This document shows positions 22,598 through 30,348 of a stretch of DNA of 31,902 nucleotides, piece after piece (position 1 is the first letter of the stretch; every line of letters starts with the position of its first letter). The notes beneath the pieces are model-generated. The model was not told the DNA's origin. It was given only the letters and a program-made list of their open reading frames with translations, and ran no database searches. The DNA is from an uncultured Clostridia bacterium (GTDB taxonomy: Bacteria; Bacillota; Clostridia; Oscillospirales; Acutalibacteraceae): NCBI GenBank assembly GCA_937916395.1, contig CALFTN010000018.1, positions 1 to 31,902 on the forward strand, in the 5' to 3' direction. A program made the position numbers and the translations under genes.

Positions 22598-23285
22598 AAA
22601 TTTATTTAAAGGTTTATTTGACACGGAGCTTACAGCAGTAATCAGTGTAACAGATTTTTTGATTTGTCTTCTGGCTTCGTTGGTTATTGGTGTTTTAATA
22701 ACATCGGCTTATATGTATCGTACCCGTTACACAAAAAGCTTTGTTATAACATTAGCGCTTCTGCCGGCAGTTGTTTGTGTTGTTATTATGATGGTTAATG
22801 GCAATGTAGGAACAGGTGTTGCAGTTGCAGGTGCTTTTAGTCTCGTTCGTTTTCGCTCTGTTCCTGGTACGGCAAAAGAAATATGCACACTGTTTTTAGC
22901 TATGGGTGCAGGGCTTATTGCTGGTATGGGTTATATTGGTTTTGCTTTACTTTTTTCTGTTCTTATGAGTGTAGTTTTTGTTGCTTATAATCGTTTGGAT
23001 TTTGGTTCAAAAAAGAATAGTGAAATATTTAAAACAATTACAATAACAATTCCTGAAGATTTGAATTATACAGAAATATTTAATGATATTTTTTCTGAGT
23101 TCACAGCTTCAAATTCACTTGTTAAGGTTAAAAGCACTAATATGGGAAGTATGTTTAAATTAACATATAATATTGAGCTTCGTGATGTCACACGCGAAAA
23201 AGAAATGATTGATAAAATCCGTTGCAGAAACGGAAATCTCGAGATTGTTGTTTCAAGACAAGAAACAACAGTAACAGAATTATAA
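22590..23285 (+). CDS. DUF4956 membrane protein
   Basis: 231 residues. The N-terminal 130 carry about four hydrophobic segments (roughly 15-37, 47-68, 73-90 and 105-125), with the diagnostic loop FSLVRFRSVPGTAKEI between the third and fourth. The last 100 residues are a soluble alpha/beta domain, perhaps ACT- or ferredoxin-like. The same arrangement is known from DUF4956 proteins encoded next to VTC-domain genes, so it probably works with the VTC protein at the membrane, for example as exporter or anchor. That role is inference. GGAGG lies 9 bases before the ATG, inside the upstream gene. Confidence 0.85.
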   Translation: MLENLFKGLFDTELTAVISVTDFLICLLASLVIGVLITSAYMYRTRYTKSFVITLALLPAVVCVVIMMVNGNVGTGVAVAGAFSLVRFRSVPGTAKEICTLFLAMGAGLIAGMGYIGFALLFSVLMSVVFVAYNRLDFGSKKNSEIFKTITITIPEDLNYTEIFNDIFSEFTASNSLVKVKSTNMGSMFKLTYNIELRDVTREKEMIDKIRCRNGNLEIVVSRQETTVTEL

Positions 23286-23297
23286 TAGGAGGCTTTT

Positions 23298-25151
23298 ATG
23301 AAAAAACTAGTATCAGTTTTAATAGCTTTAACACTTTTGATTGTGAGCTTTTCAGGTTGTAATTTAAAAAAAGAGAAAAGTAGTTCAAACAATTTATCTT
23401 CTGATGCAGAAAATAATATCTCAAATGATGCTGAGCCTATAAAGGTTGATTTTTCATCTGTTGATGCAGACATGTTTACTGATAGAGACACAAAAACGGA
23501 ATATGATGAAAATAATGCTGTTAAAATAAAACTTAATGGTAAATCAGCGACATCAAGCTCAAATAGTGTTAAAATATCAGGCTCTACTATAACTATCACA
23601 GAAGAATCCACTTATGTAGTGTCTGGTGAATTGAATAATGGTATGATTGTTGTAGATGCACCTGATACGGCAAAGCTCCAGATTGTTTTTGACGGTGTTA
23701 ATATTTCGAGTGAAACTTTTGCAGCTTTATATATTTTAGAGGCAGATAAGGTGTTTTTGACACTTTCAAAGGGTAGTGAAAATACACTGACCAATGGTGG
23801 TGATTTTACTGCTATTGATGATAATAATATTGATGCTACTATTTTTTCAAAACAAGATTTAACCATAAATGGTTCAGGTTCTTTGGTTGTGTCTTCACCA
23901 GCAGGGCATGGTATTGCTTGTAAAGATGATTTAGTTATTACAGGTGGTATTTTTCAGGTGAATTCGGCGTCACACGGCATTGAGGCTAATGACAGCGTAA
24001 GGATTTTAAATGCCTCACTCACAATTGATGCAGGTAAAGATGCTATTCATTCAGAAAACGAAGATGATGCAGAAAAAGGCTTTATTTACATTTCAAAAGG
24101 AACAAATATAAAAGCAGCGGCTGAGGGTGATGGTATTACCGCAGGAGCTTATATGCAAATTGTAGATGGAACTATTGATTTACTTGTTGGTGGTGGTAGT
24201 GAAAATGGAAGCAAGGAACATTCAGATTCCTTTGGTGGATTTATGGGTGGTGGAAGACCAGGTGGAATGTCTGGTGGAAAGCAACACGAAGACATGAATA
24301 ATATTCAAGACAGCGTTACCACTACTGAAGATGATAGCACAAGTATGAAAGGGTTAAAGGCTGAAAATAGTCTACTTATTTCTGATGGTGATATTACCAT
24401 AAATTCTGCTGATGACGCTATACACTCAGATAATTCCGTTATTATCAATGGTGGTAATTTCGAGCTTGCCTCAGGTGATGATGCAATTCACGCAGAAGAA
24501 AGTCTGTCCGTTACTGCAGGTAAAATAAATATTTCAGAAAGTTATGAGGGCTTAGAAGCATTAAATATTGAAATAATCGGCGGAGATATAAGTCTTGTAG
24601 CAAGTGATGATGGTCTTAATGCAGCTGGTGGTGTTGACGAAAGTGGCTTTACTGGTGGCAGAGATGGTATGTTTGGTGGTAAACCAGGTGGAAATGGTAT
24701 GAATGGTGGTATGTCCTCAAATTCAAATGGTAGTATTAAAGTGTCAGGTGGTAAGCTTTATATAAAATCCTCCGGCGATGGAATGGATGCCAATGGTACT
24801 TTAGAAATTTCAGGTGGCTACACAGTAGTTACTGGTCCAACACAAGGCGATACTGCAACGCTTGATTATGATGTAAGTGGTGTAATTACAGGTGGAACCT
24901 TTATTGGTACTGGTGCAACGGGAATGGCACAAACCTTCAGTAGCTCAGAGCAAGGTGTTATTGCTATGACTGTTGGTAATCGTTCAGCTGGAACAGAAAT
25001 TACTGTAAAATCAAAAGATGAAAAAACACTCTTAACACAAACCCCTGAGCTTGATTTTGCATTAGTGATTTTTTCATCACCAGAATTAATAAAGGGTGAA
25101 AAGTACACTGTCAGCATAGGTGCAGACACAGGTGAAATGGAAGCTAACTGA
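23298..25151 (+). CDS. Cthe_2159-family (carbohydrate-binding) lipoprotein
   Basis: 617 residues. A lipoprotein signal runs to SFSGC with lipidated Cys21, so it is anchored outside the membrane. After a Ser/Asn-rich linker, the body is a parallel beta-helix-like array of 20-25-residue rungs bearing Asp-rich turns such as DDAIHS and GDDAIHAEE. These suit calcium binding and are typical of the Cthe_2159 family, whose founding member binds acidic plant polysaccharide. Two Gly-rich insertions (about 298-331 and 445-478; FGGFMGGGRPGG, GGKPGGNGMNGG) interrupt the helix. It is third in the VTC-DUF4956 operon, 12 bases downstream. It may bind an extracellular polyanion or cell-wall polymer; no catalytic residues were recognised. 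Confidence 0.88.
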   Translation: MKKLVSVLIALTLLIVSFSGCNLKKEKSSSNNLSSDAENNISNDAEPIKVDFSSVDADMFTDRDTKTEYDENNAVKIKLNGKSATSSSNSVKISGSTITITEESTYVVSGELNNGMIVVDAPDTAKLQIVFDGVNISSETFAALYILEADKVFLTLSKGSENTLTNGGDFTAIDDNNIDATIFSKQDLTINGSGSLVVSSPAGHGIACKDDLVITGGIFQVNSASHGIEANDSVRILNASLTIDAGKDAIHSENEDDAEKGFIYISKGTNIKAAAEGDGITAGAYMQIVDGTIDLLVGGGSENGSKEHSDSFGGFMGGGRPGGMSGGKQHEDMNNIQDSVTTTEDDSTSMKGLKAENSLLISDGDITINSADDAIHSDNSVIINGGNFELASGDDAIHAEESLSVTAGKINISESYEGLEALNIEIIGGDISLVASDDGLNAAGGVDESGFTGGRDGMFGGKPGGNGMNGGMSSNSNGSIKVSGGKLYIKSSGDGMDANGTLEISGGYTVVTGPTQGDTATLDYDVSGVITGGTFIGTGATGMAQTFSSSEQGVIAMTVGNRSAGTEITVKSKDEKTLLTQTPELDFALVIFSSPELIKGEKYTVSIGADTGEMEAN

Positions 25152-25160
25152 TTTAAAAAT

Positions 25161-25190
25161 GTATACAAAAACTCTCCTTTGTCAATATTA
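25161..25190 (+). promoter_or_regulatory. Candidate sigma-F/G promoter for gpr
   Basis: GTATACA (25161-25167) fits the forespore -35 pattern GYATR, and 16 bases later AATATTA (25184-25190) fits CATWMTA at five of seven positions. gpr is a forespore gene in known spore formers. Transcripts would begin near 25197, in the loop of the terminator hairpin. Confidence 0.5.
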
Positions 25191-25223
25191 TTATTGATAT
25201 TATTTATAAAGGAGAGTTTTTTT
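25167..25223 (+). terminator. Terminator hairpin whose 3' arm holds the gpr ribosome binding site
   Basis: AAAAACTCTCCTTT (25167-25180) pairs with AAAGGAGAGTTTTT (25208-25221), followed by T 25222-25223. The 27-base loop contains a second small inverted repeat, TCAATA/TATTGA (25182-25187, 25192-25197). It ends the upstream lipoprotein operon. The 3' arm includes AAGGAG, and the next TTG at 25222 is the gpr start. Confidence 0.8.
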
Positions 25224-26082
25224 GAATTTCAGAACGGATTTAACACTTGAGAGGGCGGAGCTTGCAAGTGAACAGGGGAAAGGAATAAAAAAAGAATTTA
25301 AACATAACGATTTAAGCAACACGACAATTATTGATATTTTAAATGAAGAAACAGCTTCAAAATTAGGAAAAGCAGTTGGACGATATATTACAATAGAAAT
25401 TCCAGAGCTTCAATTTCTTTCGAGTGATTTACCTAAAATTGTTGAAACTGTAAAAGATTCACTTGATTTATTGTTACCAGAAAAAAATGGGCTTGTGTTA
25501 GTTGCAGGGGTGGGTAACAGCGATATTACTGCCGATGCCCTCGGACCTTTTGTTGCTTCAAAAATTCTTTCTACAAGGCATCTTTCAGAGGAACTGCAAA
25601 AGAGTATCGGTTTTACTGAGCCGCTAAGACCTGTTTCTGCGATTTCTACCGGTGTTTTAGGTCAGACAGGTCTTGAGTCGAGTGAATATATAAAATGTAT
25701 CGTGAACGAAATAAAGCCTTGCTGTGTTATAACAATTGATGCCTTGGCTTCTCGTAGTGTTAAAAGACTTGGTACAACTATTCAGATGTCAGACACTGGT
25801 ATTGCACCAGGCTCTGGTATTAACAATAAACGAAAAAGAATAGATGAAGAATTTTTAGGTGTGCCAGTAATAGCGATAGGAATACCAACAGTCGTTGATG
25901 CTTTAACACTTGCAGAAAGCATTTATGGTGAAAAAATAGAACCGGAAACAAGTATAGAAATGATTGTAACTCCGAAGGATATTGATATGTTAATAAAAAA
26001 TTCATCTTCACTTTTAGCAACAGCAATAAACCTCAGTTTACAAAAATCTTTAACCCAGGACGAGCTTACTGCGTTGTTATAA
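25222..26082 (+). CDS. gpr: Germination protease GPR
   Basis: 286 residues. GPR degrades the small acid-soluble proteins that coat spore DNA at germination; it is made as a zymogen in the forespore and loses a short N-terminal propeptide. The N-terminus FRTDLTLERAEL is typical, and the core GVGNSDITADALGP carries conserved Asp residues of this atypical aspartic-type peptidase. Later marks include STGVLGQTG, TIDALASRSVKRLG, IQMSDTGIAPGSG and GVPVIAIGIPTVVD. It is somewhat shorter than the B. subtilis protein (about 370). The start is TTG at 25222, with AAGGAG seven bases upstream inside a terminator hairpin. spoIIP follows 68 bases later, as in B. subtilis. Confidence 0.95.
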   Translation: MNFRTDLTLERAELASEQGKGIKKEFKHNDLSNTTIIDILNEETASKLGKAVGRYITIEIPELQFLSSDLPKIVETVKDSLDLLLPEKNGLVLVAGVGNSDITADALGPFVASKILSTRHLSEELQKSIGFTEPLRPVSAISTGVLGQTGLESSEYIKCIVNEIKPCCVITIDALASRSVKRLGTTIQMSDTGIAPGSGINNKRKRIDEEFLGVPVIAIGIPTVVDALTLAESIYGEKIEPETSIEMIVTPKDIDMLIKNSSSLLATAINLSLQKSLTQDELTALL

Positions 26083-26150
26083 TTAAATAAATTACAGCAT
26101 AAAAATATATTGCACTACTATTTTTAAATATAGTGAAAGGCGTGTGCAAT

Positions 26151-27254
26151 ATGAATAATAAAAACAGAGGATTACAAGGCTTTTTTAGTGTTATACTTTC
26201 AGTTTCACTACTGATGACAACGTTTTTCTTTTCAGGTGATTTAGTCAGTTTTTTTAGTAATTTTACATTAGGCTTTTTTGCAGTAATGTCTGGTGTAGAT
26301 GAAATGAAAAAGAATAATATGAAAATGAGTTCACAGAGTGAAAATGAATTTATAGGTTTTGGCAATAGCTTTGTTGCAGATATTGATTCTGCGGATACAA
26401 AAACACCTGAAGATATAGAAAAACTTATGAAAGAAGCAGTTTCTGCTTATGCTTCATTTGAGAAAACAGGTAAAATTGAAGAAACGAAGCTTTCTGCAAC
26501 ATCGACCACAATAAGCTATGGTAACGTGATTGTTAATAATAAAACCGAGACTAAAAAGGTTAATATTAAAAAAGAACTTTCTAAGAAGGCATCTTTCGGA
26601 AAAATAACGAAAGACGAGCCATATATTCTTGTTTATCATACCCACACTACCGAAGGCTACGAGCTTTTAGACAAGGGGTGGTATTCAGATGATTATGTAT
26701 CAAGAACAGATAATTTAAACAAAACAGTTGTGAGAGTTGGTGAAGAAATTGTGAACCGACTCGAGAAAGCTGGTTTTAAAGTTATTCACGATAAAACTAT
26801 ATATGATGCAAATTATAATGGTGCGTATTCACGTTCTCTGAAAACTGTTGAAAAAATATTGAAAGAAAACCCATCAATAGTCATAACACTTGATGTGCAT
26901 CGTGATGCTATTGAATACAGCAGTGGAACAAAATGTAAGCCAACTGCTACAATAAACGGTAAAAAAGCAGCTCAGGTTATGATAATAACTGGTGCAGAAG
27001 AAGGGGATATAAAAGATTATCCAGACTGGAATAAAAATCTTACATTTGCCGTGGCTTTACAGAACAAAGTGGAAGAAAACTATAAGGGTCTTATGCGACC
27101 GATATTTTTTTGTCAGAGAAAATATAATATGCATGTGACTCCATGCTCACTTCTTCTAGAAATGGGAACGGACGCTAACACGCTAGAAGAAGCAGTTTAT
27201 TCAGGTAGATTAATAGGTGATTCTTTGGTGGAATTACTGGAAGAAAATATGTAA
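26151..27254 (+). CDS. spoIIP: Stage II sporulation protein P, peptidoglycan hydrolase
   Basis: 367 residues. SpoIIP is the membrane-anchored amidase/endopeptidase that, with SpoIID and SpoIIM, removes septal peptidoglycan and drives engulfment. An N-terminal transmembrane segment (about 14-33) is followed by a linker and the catalytic domain from about 155. Family motifs are VYHTHTTEGY with His163, His165 and Glu168, LDVHRDAI, and CSLLLEMGTDANTLEEA at the end. The ATG at 26151 has GAAAGG ten bases upstream; GTG starts at 26133 and 26142 are alternatives. It is paired with gpr, as in B. subtilis, and is followed by a tiny membrane-peptide gene. Confidence 0.94.
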   Translation: MNNKNRGLQGFFSVILSVSLLMTTFFFSGDLVSFFSNFTLGFFAVMSGVDEMKKNNMKMSSQSENEFIGFGNSFVADIDSADTKTPEDIEKLMKEAVSAYASFEKTGKIEETKLSATSTTISYGNVIVNNKTETKKVNIKKELSKKASFGKITKDEPYILVYHTHTTEGYELLDKGWYSDDYVSRTDNLNKTVVRVGEEIVNRLEKAGFKVIHDKTIYDANYNGAYSRSLKTVEKILKENPSIVITLDVHRDAIEYSSGTKCKPTATINGKKAAQVMIITGAEEGDIKDYPDWNKNLTFAVALQNKVEENYKGLMRPIFFCQRKYNMHVTPCSLLLEMGTDANTLEEAVYSGRLIGDSLVELLEENM

Positions 27255-27275
27255 AAGTATAAAAGGAAGTTTATA

Positions 27276-27452
27276 ATGGATGAATTTTCAAAGATGTTAA
27301 GGAATTTTACTGTTATAACAATAATCATAATAATTCTTATAGCATTTATTTCTGGCTCATTTATTGCAGGCTTTAAGGTGGATTATAATATAACTGGAAT
27401 TGAAAGAGATAGAATAGGCTATAACAGAGAATATTCAGGCGAAAATATATAA
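27276..27452 (+). CDS. 58-residue single-span membrane peptide after spoIIP
   Basis: A short reading frame starts with ATG at 27276, seven bases after AAGGA, and 21 bases after the spoIIP stop. It encodes 58 residues: a short N-terminus (MDEFSKMLRN), one strong hydrophobic segment of about 23 residues from 11 to 33 (with IIIIILIAF and SGSFIAGF), then a charged tail (GIERDRIGYNREYSG). Position, ribosome binding site and membrane span make it a credible gene. In B. subtilis, the small membrane protein gene yqxA lies in the same place after spoIIP, but this peptide is about half as long and I see no sequence link. A sporulation role is inferred from context only. Confidence 0.68.
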   Translation: MDEFSKMLRNFTVITIIIIILIAFISGSFIAGFKVDYNITGIERDRIGYNREYSGENI

Positions 27453-27488
27453 AAAAGTAACAAAAACTGTAAAAGTGTAAAATTCCTA

Positions 27489-27517
27489 TTGAAAAAAAAG
27501 ACTAGTTATTGTATAAT
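27489..27517 (+). promoter_or_regulatory. Sigma-A promoter of pgi
   Basis: TTGAAA (27489-27494), a 17-base spacer and TATAAT (27512-27517). An ATG at 27509 that would extend the reading frame falls between these boxes, so it cannot be the start. Confidence 0.82.
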
Positions 27518-27595
27518 TTACAAAAGGCGTATCGCAAATATCATTTTTGGCGGTTATCGCTTGTTATATGCCTTTATAGCAAGGAGATGGAAACT

Positions 27596-28924
27596 TTGGC
27601 AGTTAAACTTAATACGAAGTATCTTCAGAACTTTGTTGCAAAAGAAGACCTTGATGCAATAAGTGGCGAGGTTGCTTCGGCAGTCGAACTTCTCAATAAT
27701 CGTACTGGTGCTGGTAACGACTTTTTAGGTTGGGTAGATTTACCAGTTAATTATGACAAAGAAGAGTTCGAAAGAATAAAAAAAGCAGCAGCAAAAATTC
27801 GTAGCGATAGCGAGGTTTTAATCGTTATCGGCATCGGTGGCAGTTACTTAGGTGCCCGTGCTGCAATAGAATTTTGTAAATCACAAAATTACAATTACTT
27901 AAATAAACCGCAAATCTTTTTTGCTGGTAATACAATTTCTTCAGGGGCTTTAGCTGAAACAATTAAGCTTTGCGAGGGTAAGGATTTTTCAGTTAATGTT
28001 ATTTCAAAATCAGGTACAACAACTGAGCCAACTCTGGCTTTCAGAGTTTTCAAAGAGCTTTTAGAAGAAAAATATGGCAAAGAAGAAGCAGCTAAGAGAA
28101 TCTATGCTACAACAGACAGAGCTCGTGGTACATTAAAAGAACTTGCAGATTCTGAGGGTTATGAAACATTTGTTATCCCAGATGATGTTGGTGGCAGATA
28201 TTCAGTTCTTACCGCTTGTGGTCTTCTTCCAATAGCAGTTGCGGGTATTGATATTGATAAAATGATGCAGGGTGCACAAGAAGCACGAGAGACATTTAAA
28301 GCTGGCGATGTTTATACAAATGATTGTTATAAATATGCTGCAATGCGAAATATTCTTTACCGTAAGGGCAAATCTGTCGAAATGATGGTTGCTTATGAAC
28401 CTGATTTTACAATGATGAACGAATGGTTTAAACAACTTTTCGGCGAAAGCGAAGGTAAAGAGAATAAGGGTATATTCCCAGCATCAGCTATTTTTTCAAC
28501 TGACCTTCATTCACTCGGTCAATATGTTCAAGACGGCGAAAGATTGATGTTTGAAACAGTTGTTAAAATAAAATCACCAAAGAGTGAGATGGTAATTAAA
28601 GAGGATGCCGAAAATAAAGATGGTTTCAACTTTGTTGCAGGAAAAACTGTTGACTTTGTTAACGAACAGGCTTTCTTAGGAACAGTACTTGCTCACTGTG
28701 ATGGTGGTGTGCCAAATATGATTTTGGAAGTTGACAAAATGGACGAATTCAACTTTGGCTATCTTGTATACTTCTTCTGTAAGGCTTGTGCAGTTTCAGG
28801 TTATATACTTAAAATTAACCCATTTGACCAGCCTGGTGTAGAAAGCTACAAGAAAAATATGTTTGCTCTTTTGGGCAAACCAGGTTATGAGTCTTTAGGC
28901 GAAGAGCTTAAAGCAAGATTATAA
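27596..28924 (+). CDS. pgi: Glucose-6-phosphate isomerase
   Basis: 442 residues, the usual length for Gram-positive Pgi. It interconverts glucose 6-phosphate and fructose 6-phosphate. The start is taken as TTG at 27596 (MAVKLNTKYL): AAGGAG at 27581-27586 is nine bases before it, but touches the ATG at 27587, and relatives begin this way. Motifs are VIGIGGSYLGARAA (sugar-phosphate loop), ISKSGTTTEPTLAF (phosphate-binding Ser/Thr), DDVGGRYSVLTACGLLP (signature 1) and FDQPGVESYKK (signature 2) near the end. It is transcribed from its own promoter, apart from the pgk cluster. Confidence 0.96.
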   Translation: MAVKLNTKYLQNFVAKEDLDAISGEVASAVELLNNRTGAGNDFLGWVDLPVNYDKEEFERIKKAAAKIRSDSEVLIVIGIGGSYLGARAAIEFCKSQNYNYLNKPQIFFAGNTISSGALAETIKLCEGKDFSVNVISKSGTTTEPTLAFRVFKELLEEKYGKEEAAKRIYATTDRARGTLKELADSEGYETFVIPDDVGGRYSVLTACGLLPIAVAGIDIDKMMQGAQEARETFKAGDVYTNDCYKYAAMRNILYRKGKSVEMMVAYEPDFTMMNEWFKQLFGESEGKENKGIFPASAIFSTDLHSLGQYVQDGERLMFETVVKIKSPKSEMVIKEDAENKDGFNFVAGKTVDFVNEQAFLGTVLAHCDGGVPNMILEVDKMDEFNFGYLVYFFCKACAVSGYILKINPFDQPGVESYKKNMFALLGKPGYESLGEELKARL

Positions 28925-28974
28925 GTAAATAAGCTGAAGACAATTCAGCAAAAAAATAAACGGAGGTAAACACT

Positions 28975-29391
28975 ATGGTTTCACTTATTATCGGCAACAA
29001 AGGTTCCGGCAAAACAAAAAAACTCATTTCTCTTATCAATGAGGCTGTTGACAAATCAAACGGAACAGTCGTTTGTATTGAGAAATCACCGTTACTTACT
29101 TACGAGGTAACTCACAAAGCAAGACTTATTGAAACAGAAAGATATGGTGTTGAAGGTCCAGACGCATTTTTCGGTATGATTTGCGGTATTATTGCACAAG
29201 ACCATGACATTACAGAAATTTTTGTTGACGCTACATTTAAAATCGTAGGCAGAGATTATGAAGCTTTTGCAGACCTTATCAAAAAGGTTAGCGATATTTC
29301 AAAACTTTCAGATACAGACTTTGTATTCACTGTTTCAGAAGACGAAGAAAAACTTCCTACAAGACTCTTCGAGTACGCACAAAAAGCATAA
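28975..29391 (+). CDS. Small P-loop ATPase-like protein, function unknown
   Basis: 138 residues. It starts with a complete Walker A motif, IIGNKGSGKTKKL, and has a Walker B-like strand, EIFVDATFKI, about 65 residues later; FVFTVSED near the end could be a sensor strand. The domain is about half the size of RecA-type ATPases. Proteins like it are often labelled as twitching-motility PilT in clostridial genomes, but it lacks the PilT-type domains, so that name should not be trusted. GGAGG precedes the ATG by 8 bases, 50 bases after pgi, so it is probably in the pgi operon, which ends at the terminator after it. Confidence 0.78.
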   Translation: MVSLIIGNKGSGKTKKLISLINEAVDKSNGTVVCIEKSPLLTYEVTHKARLIETERYGVEGPDAFFGMICGIIAQDHDITEIFVDATFKIVGRDYEAFADLIKKVSDISKLSDTDFVFTVSEDEEKLPTRLFEYAQKA

Positions 29392-29405
29392 ATCAATGGT
29401 TTTAG

Positions 29406-29439
29406 TCCGCCTGTCTTTTGTGGATAGGCGGATTTTTTT
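29406..29439 (+). terminator. Rho-independent terminator of the pgi operon
   Basis: TCCGCCTGTC (29406-29415) pairs with GGATAGGCGGA (29422-29432) with one G-T pair, then seven T. Confidence 0.9.
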
Positions 29440-29469
29440 GAAAAAAATTACAGATTTTTAAATTATATA

Positions 29470-29498
29470 TTGACAAAACTACATTATTTTAATATAAT
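29470..29498 (+). promoter_or_regulatory. Consensus sigma-A promoter of yceD-rpmF
   Basis: TTGACA (29470-29475), a 17-base spacer and TATAAT (29493-29498), full consensus in both boxes, as expected for a ribosomal-protein transcript. Confidence 0.88.
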
Positions 29499-29524
29499 AT
29501 CTAGGCGTATTGAGAGGTAGTTAA

Positions 29525-30016
29525 ATGATTATTGAACTTGAGTCTATATTTAATACAGATGGTTCGTCTTATGAATTTGATTACGAACTTTCGCTTTCAC
29601 ATATCACTGTTTCAGGTGTTTCTCCACTTAAATCACCTGTTAAGGTTAAAGGTATAGTGAAAAATAATACCGGCATTGTCACACTTGACGCTAATGTTGA
29701 GCTTGTTTATTCAGCATCTTGTGACCGTTGTGCCGAAGAAACTGAGAAAACATTTAGTTATGATTTTTCTCATAATTTAATTGCATCTTTAAGCAACGAG
29801 GATAATGACGATTTTCTTGTTGTTAGTGATATGCGACTTAATTTAGATGAGCTTATTGAAGAAGATGTCAATTTAGAATTACCAACTAAATTTCTTTGTA
29901 GTGATGATTGCAAAGGCGTTTGTGTAATGTGTGGTAAAAATCTTAACAAAGACCAATGTGACTGTAAGAAGCCAATAGACCCACGTCTTGAAGGTTTGCT
30001 TCAGTTTTTGGAATAA
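29525..30016 (+). CDS. yceD: YceD family protein (DUF177)
   Basis: 163 residues. YceD/DUF177 proteins are encoded beside rpmF in most bacteria and are linked to 23S rRNA accumulation and 50S assembly. The family's paired Cys motif is present: SCDRCAEE (Cys66, Cys69), and a second cluster near the C-terminus, CSDDCKGVCVMCGKNLNKDQCDC, looks like a metal-binding knot seen in Gram-positive members. The ATG at 29525 follows GAGGT. rpmF follows 53 bases later on the same transcript. Confidence 0.9.
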   Translation: MIIELESIFNTDGSSYEFDYELSLSHITVSGVSPLKSPVKVKGIVKNNTGIVTLDANVELVYSASCDRCAEETEKTFSYDFSHNLIASLSNEDNDDFLVVSDMRLNLDELIEEDVNLELPTKFLCSDDCKGVCVMCGKNLNKDQCDCKKPIDPRLEGLLQFLE

Positions 30017-30069
30017 TTTTAATTAGTAAACAAAACATTTATTGTTAAAACATAAGGAGGAAACTTAAA

Positions 30070-30252
30070 ATGGCAGTACCAAAGAGAAGAGTTTCAAAAG
30101 CAAGAAGAGACAAGAGAAGATCAAACGTATGGAAAATGGATGCTCCACAGCTTGTAAAATGCCCACAATGTGGCGAATACAAGAGAGCTCACAGACTTTG
30201 CACAGCTTGCGGTTACTATAACGGCAAACAAGTAGTAGTTATTGAAAAATAA
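30070..30252 (+). CDS. rpmF: 50S ribosomal protein L32
   Basis: 60 residues, normal for L32. The N-terminus MAVPKRRVSKARRDKRR is diagnostic; the zinc ribbon is intact (CPQCGEYK, then CTACGYYNG), so this is the zinc-containing form rather than the Cys-less one made under zinc limitation. AAGGAGG lies nine bases before the ATG. It shares the consensus promoter at 29470. Confidence 0.97.
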   Translation: MAVPKRRVSKARRDKRRSNVWKMDAPQLVKCPQCGEYKRAHRLCTACGYYNGKQVVVIEK

Positions 30253-30288
30253 TTATTTTTGTGCAGTAATTAAGTGAATTGGCTTTCA

Positions 30289-30332
30289 GGGGCGGTGAGA
30301 AATATCTCTCCGCCCTATTGGAGTTTTATTTT
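30289..30332 (+). terminator. Probable terminator after rpmF
   Basis: GGGGCGG (30289-30295) pairs with CCGCCCT (30310-30316), extended by GAGA/TCTC after one T-T mismatch. A broken T run (TTTTATTTTG) follows nine bases later, so it may leak into the next gene. Confidence 0.6.
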
Positions 30333-30348
30333 GTAAGGTGGTGATTTC

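Noticed and set aside
23066..23611. 181-residue minus-strand frame across DUF4956 and the lipoprotein gene
   Set aside because: It is Ser/Leu/Phe-rich antisense of two real genes and has no start signal.
28930..28945. Hairpin GCTGAA-GACAA-TTCAGC after pgi as terminator
   Set aside because: It is followed by A, not T, on the plus strand and the P-loop gene follows closely.
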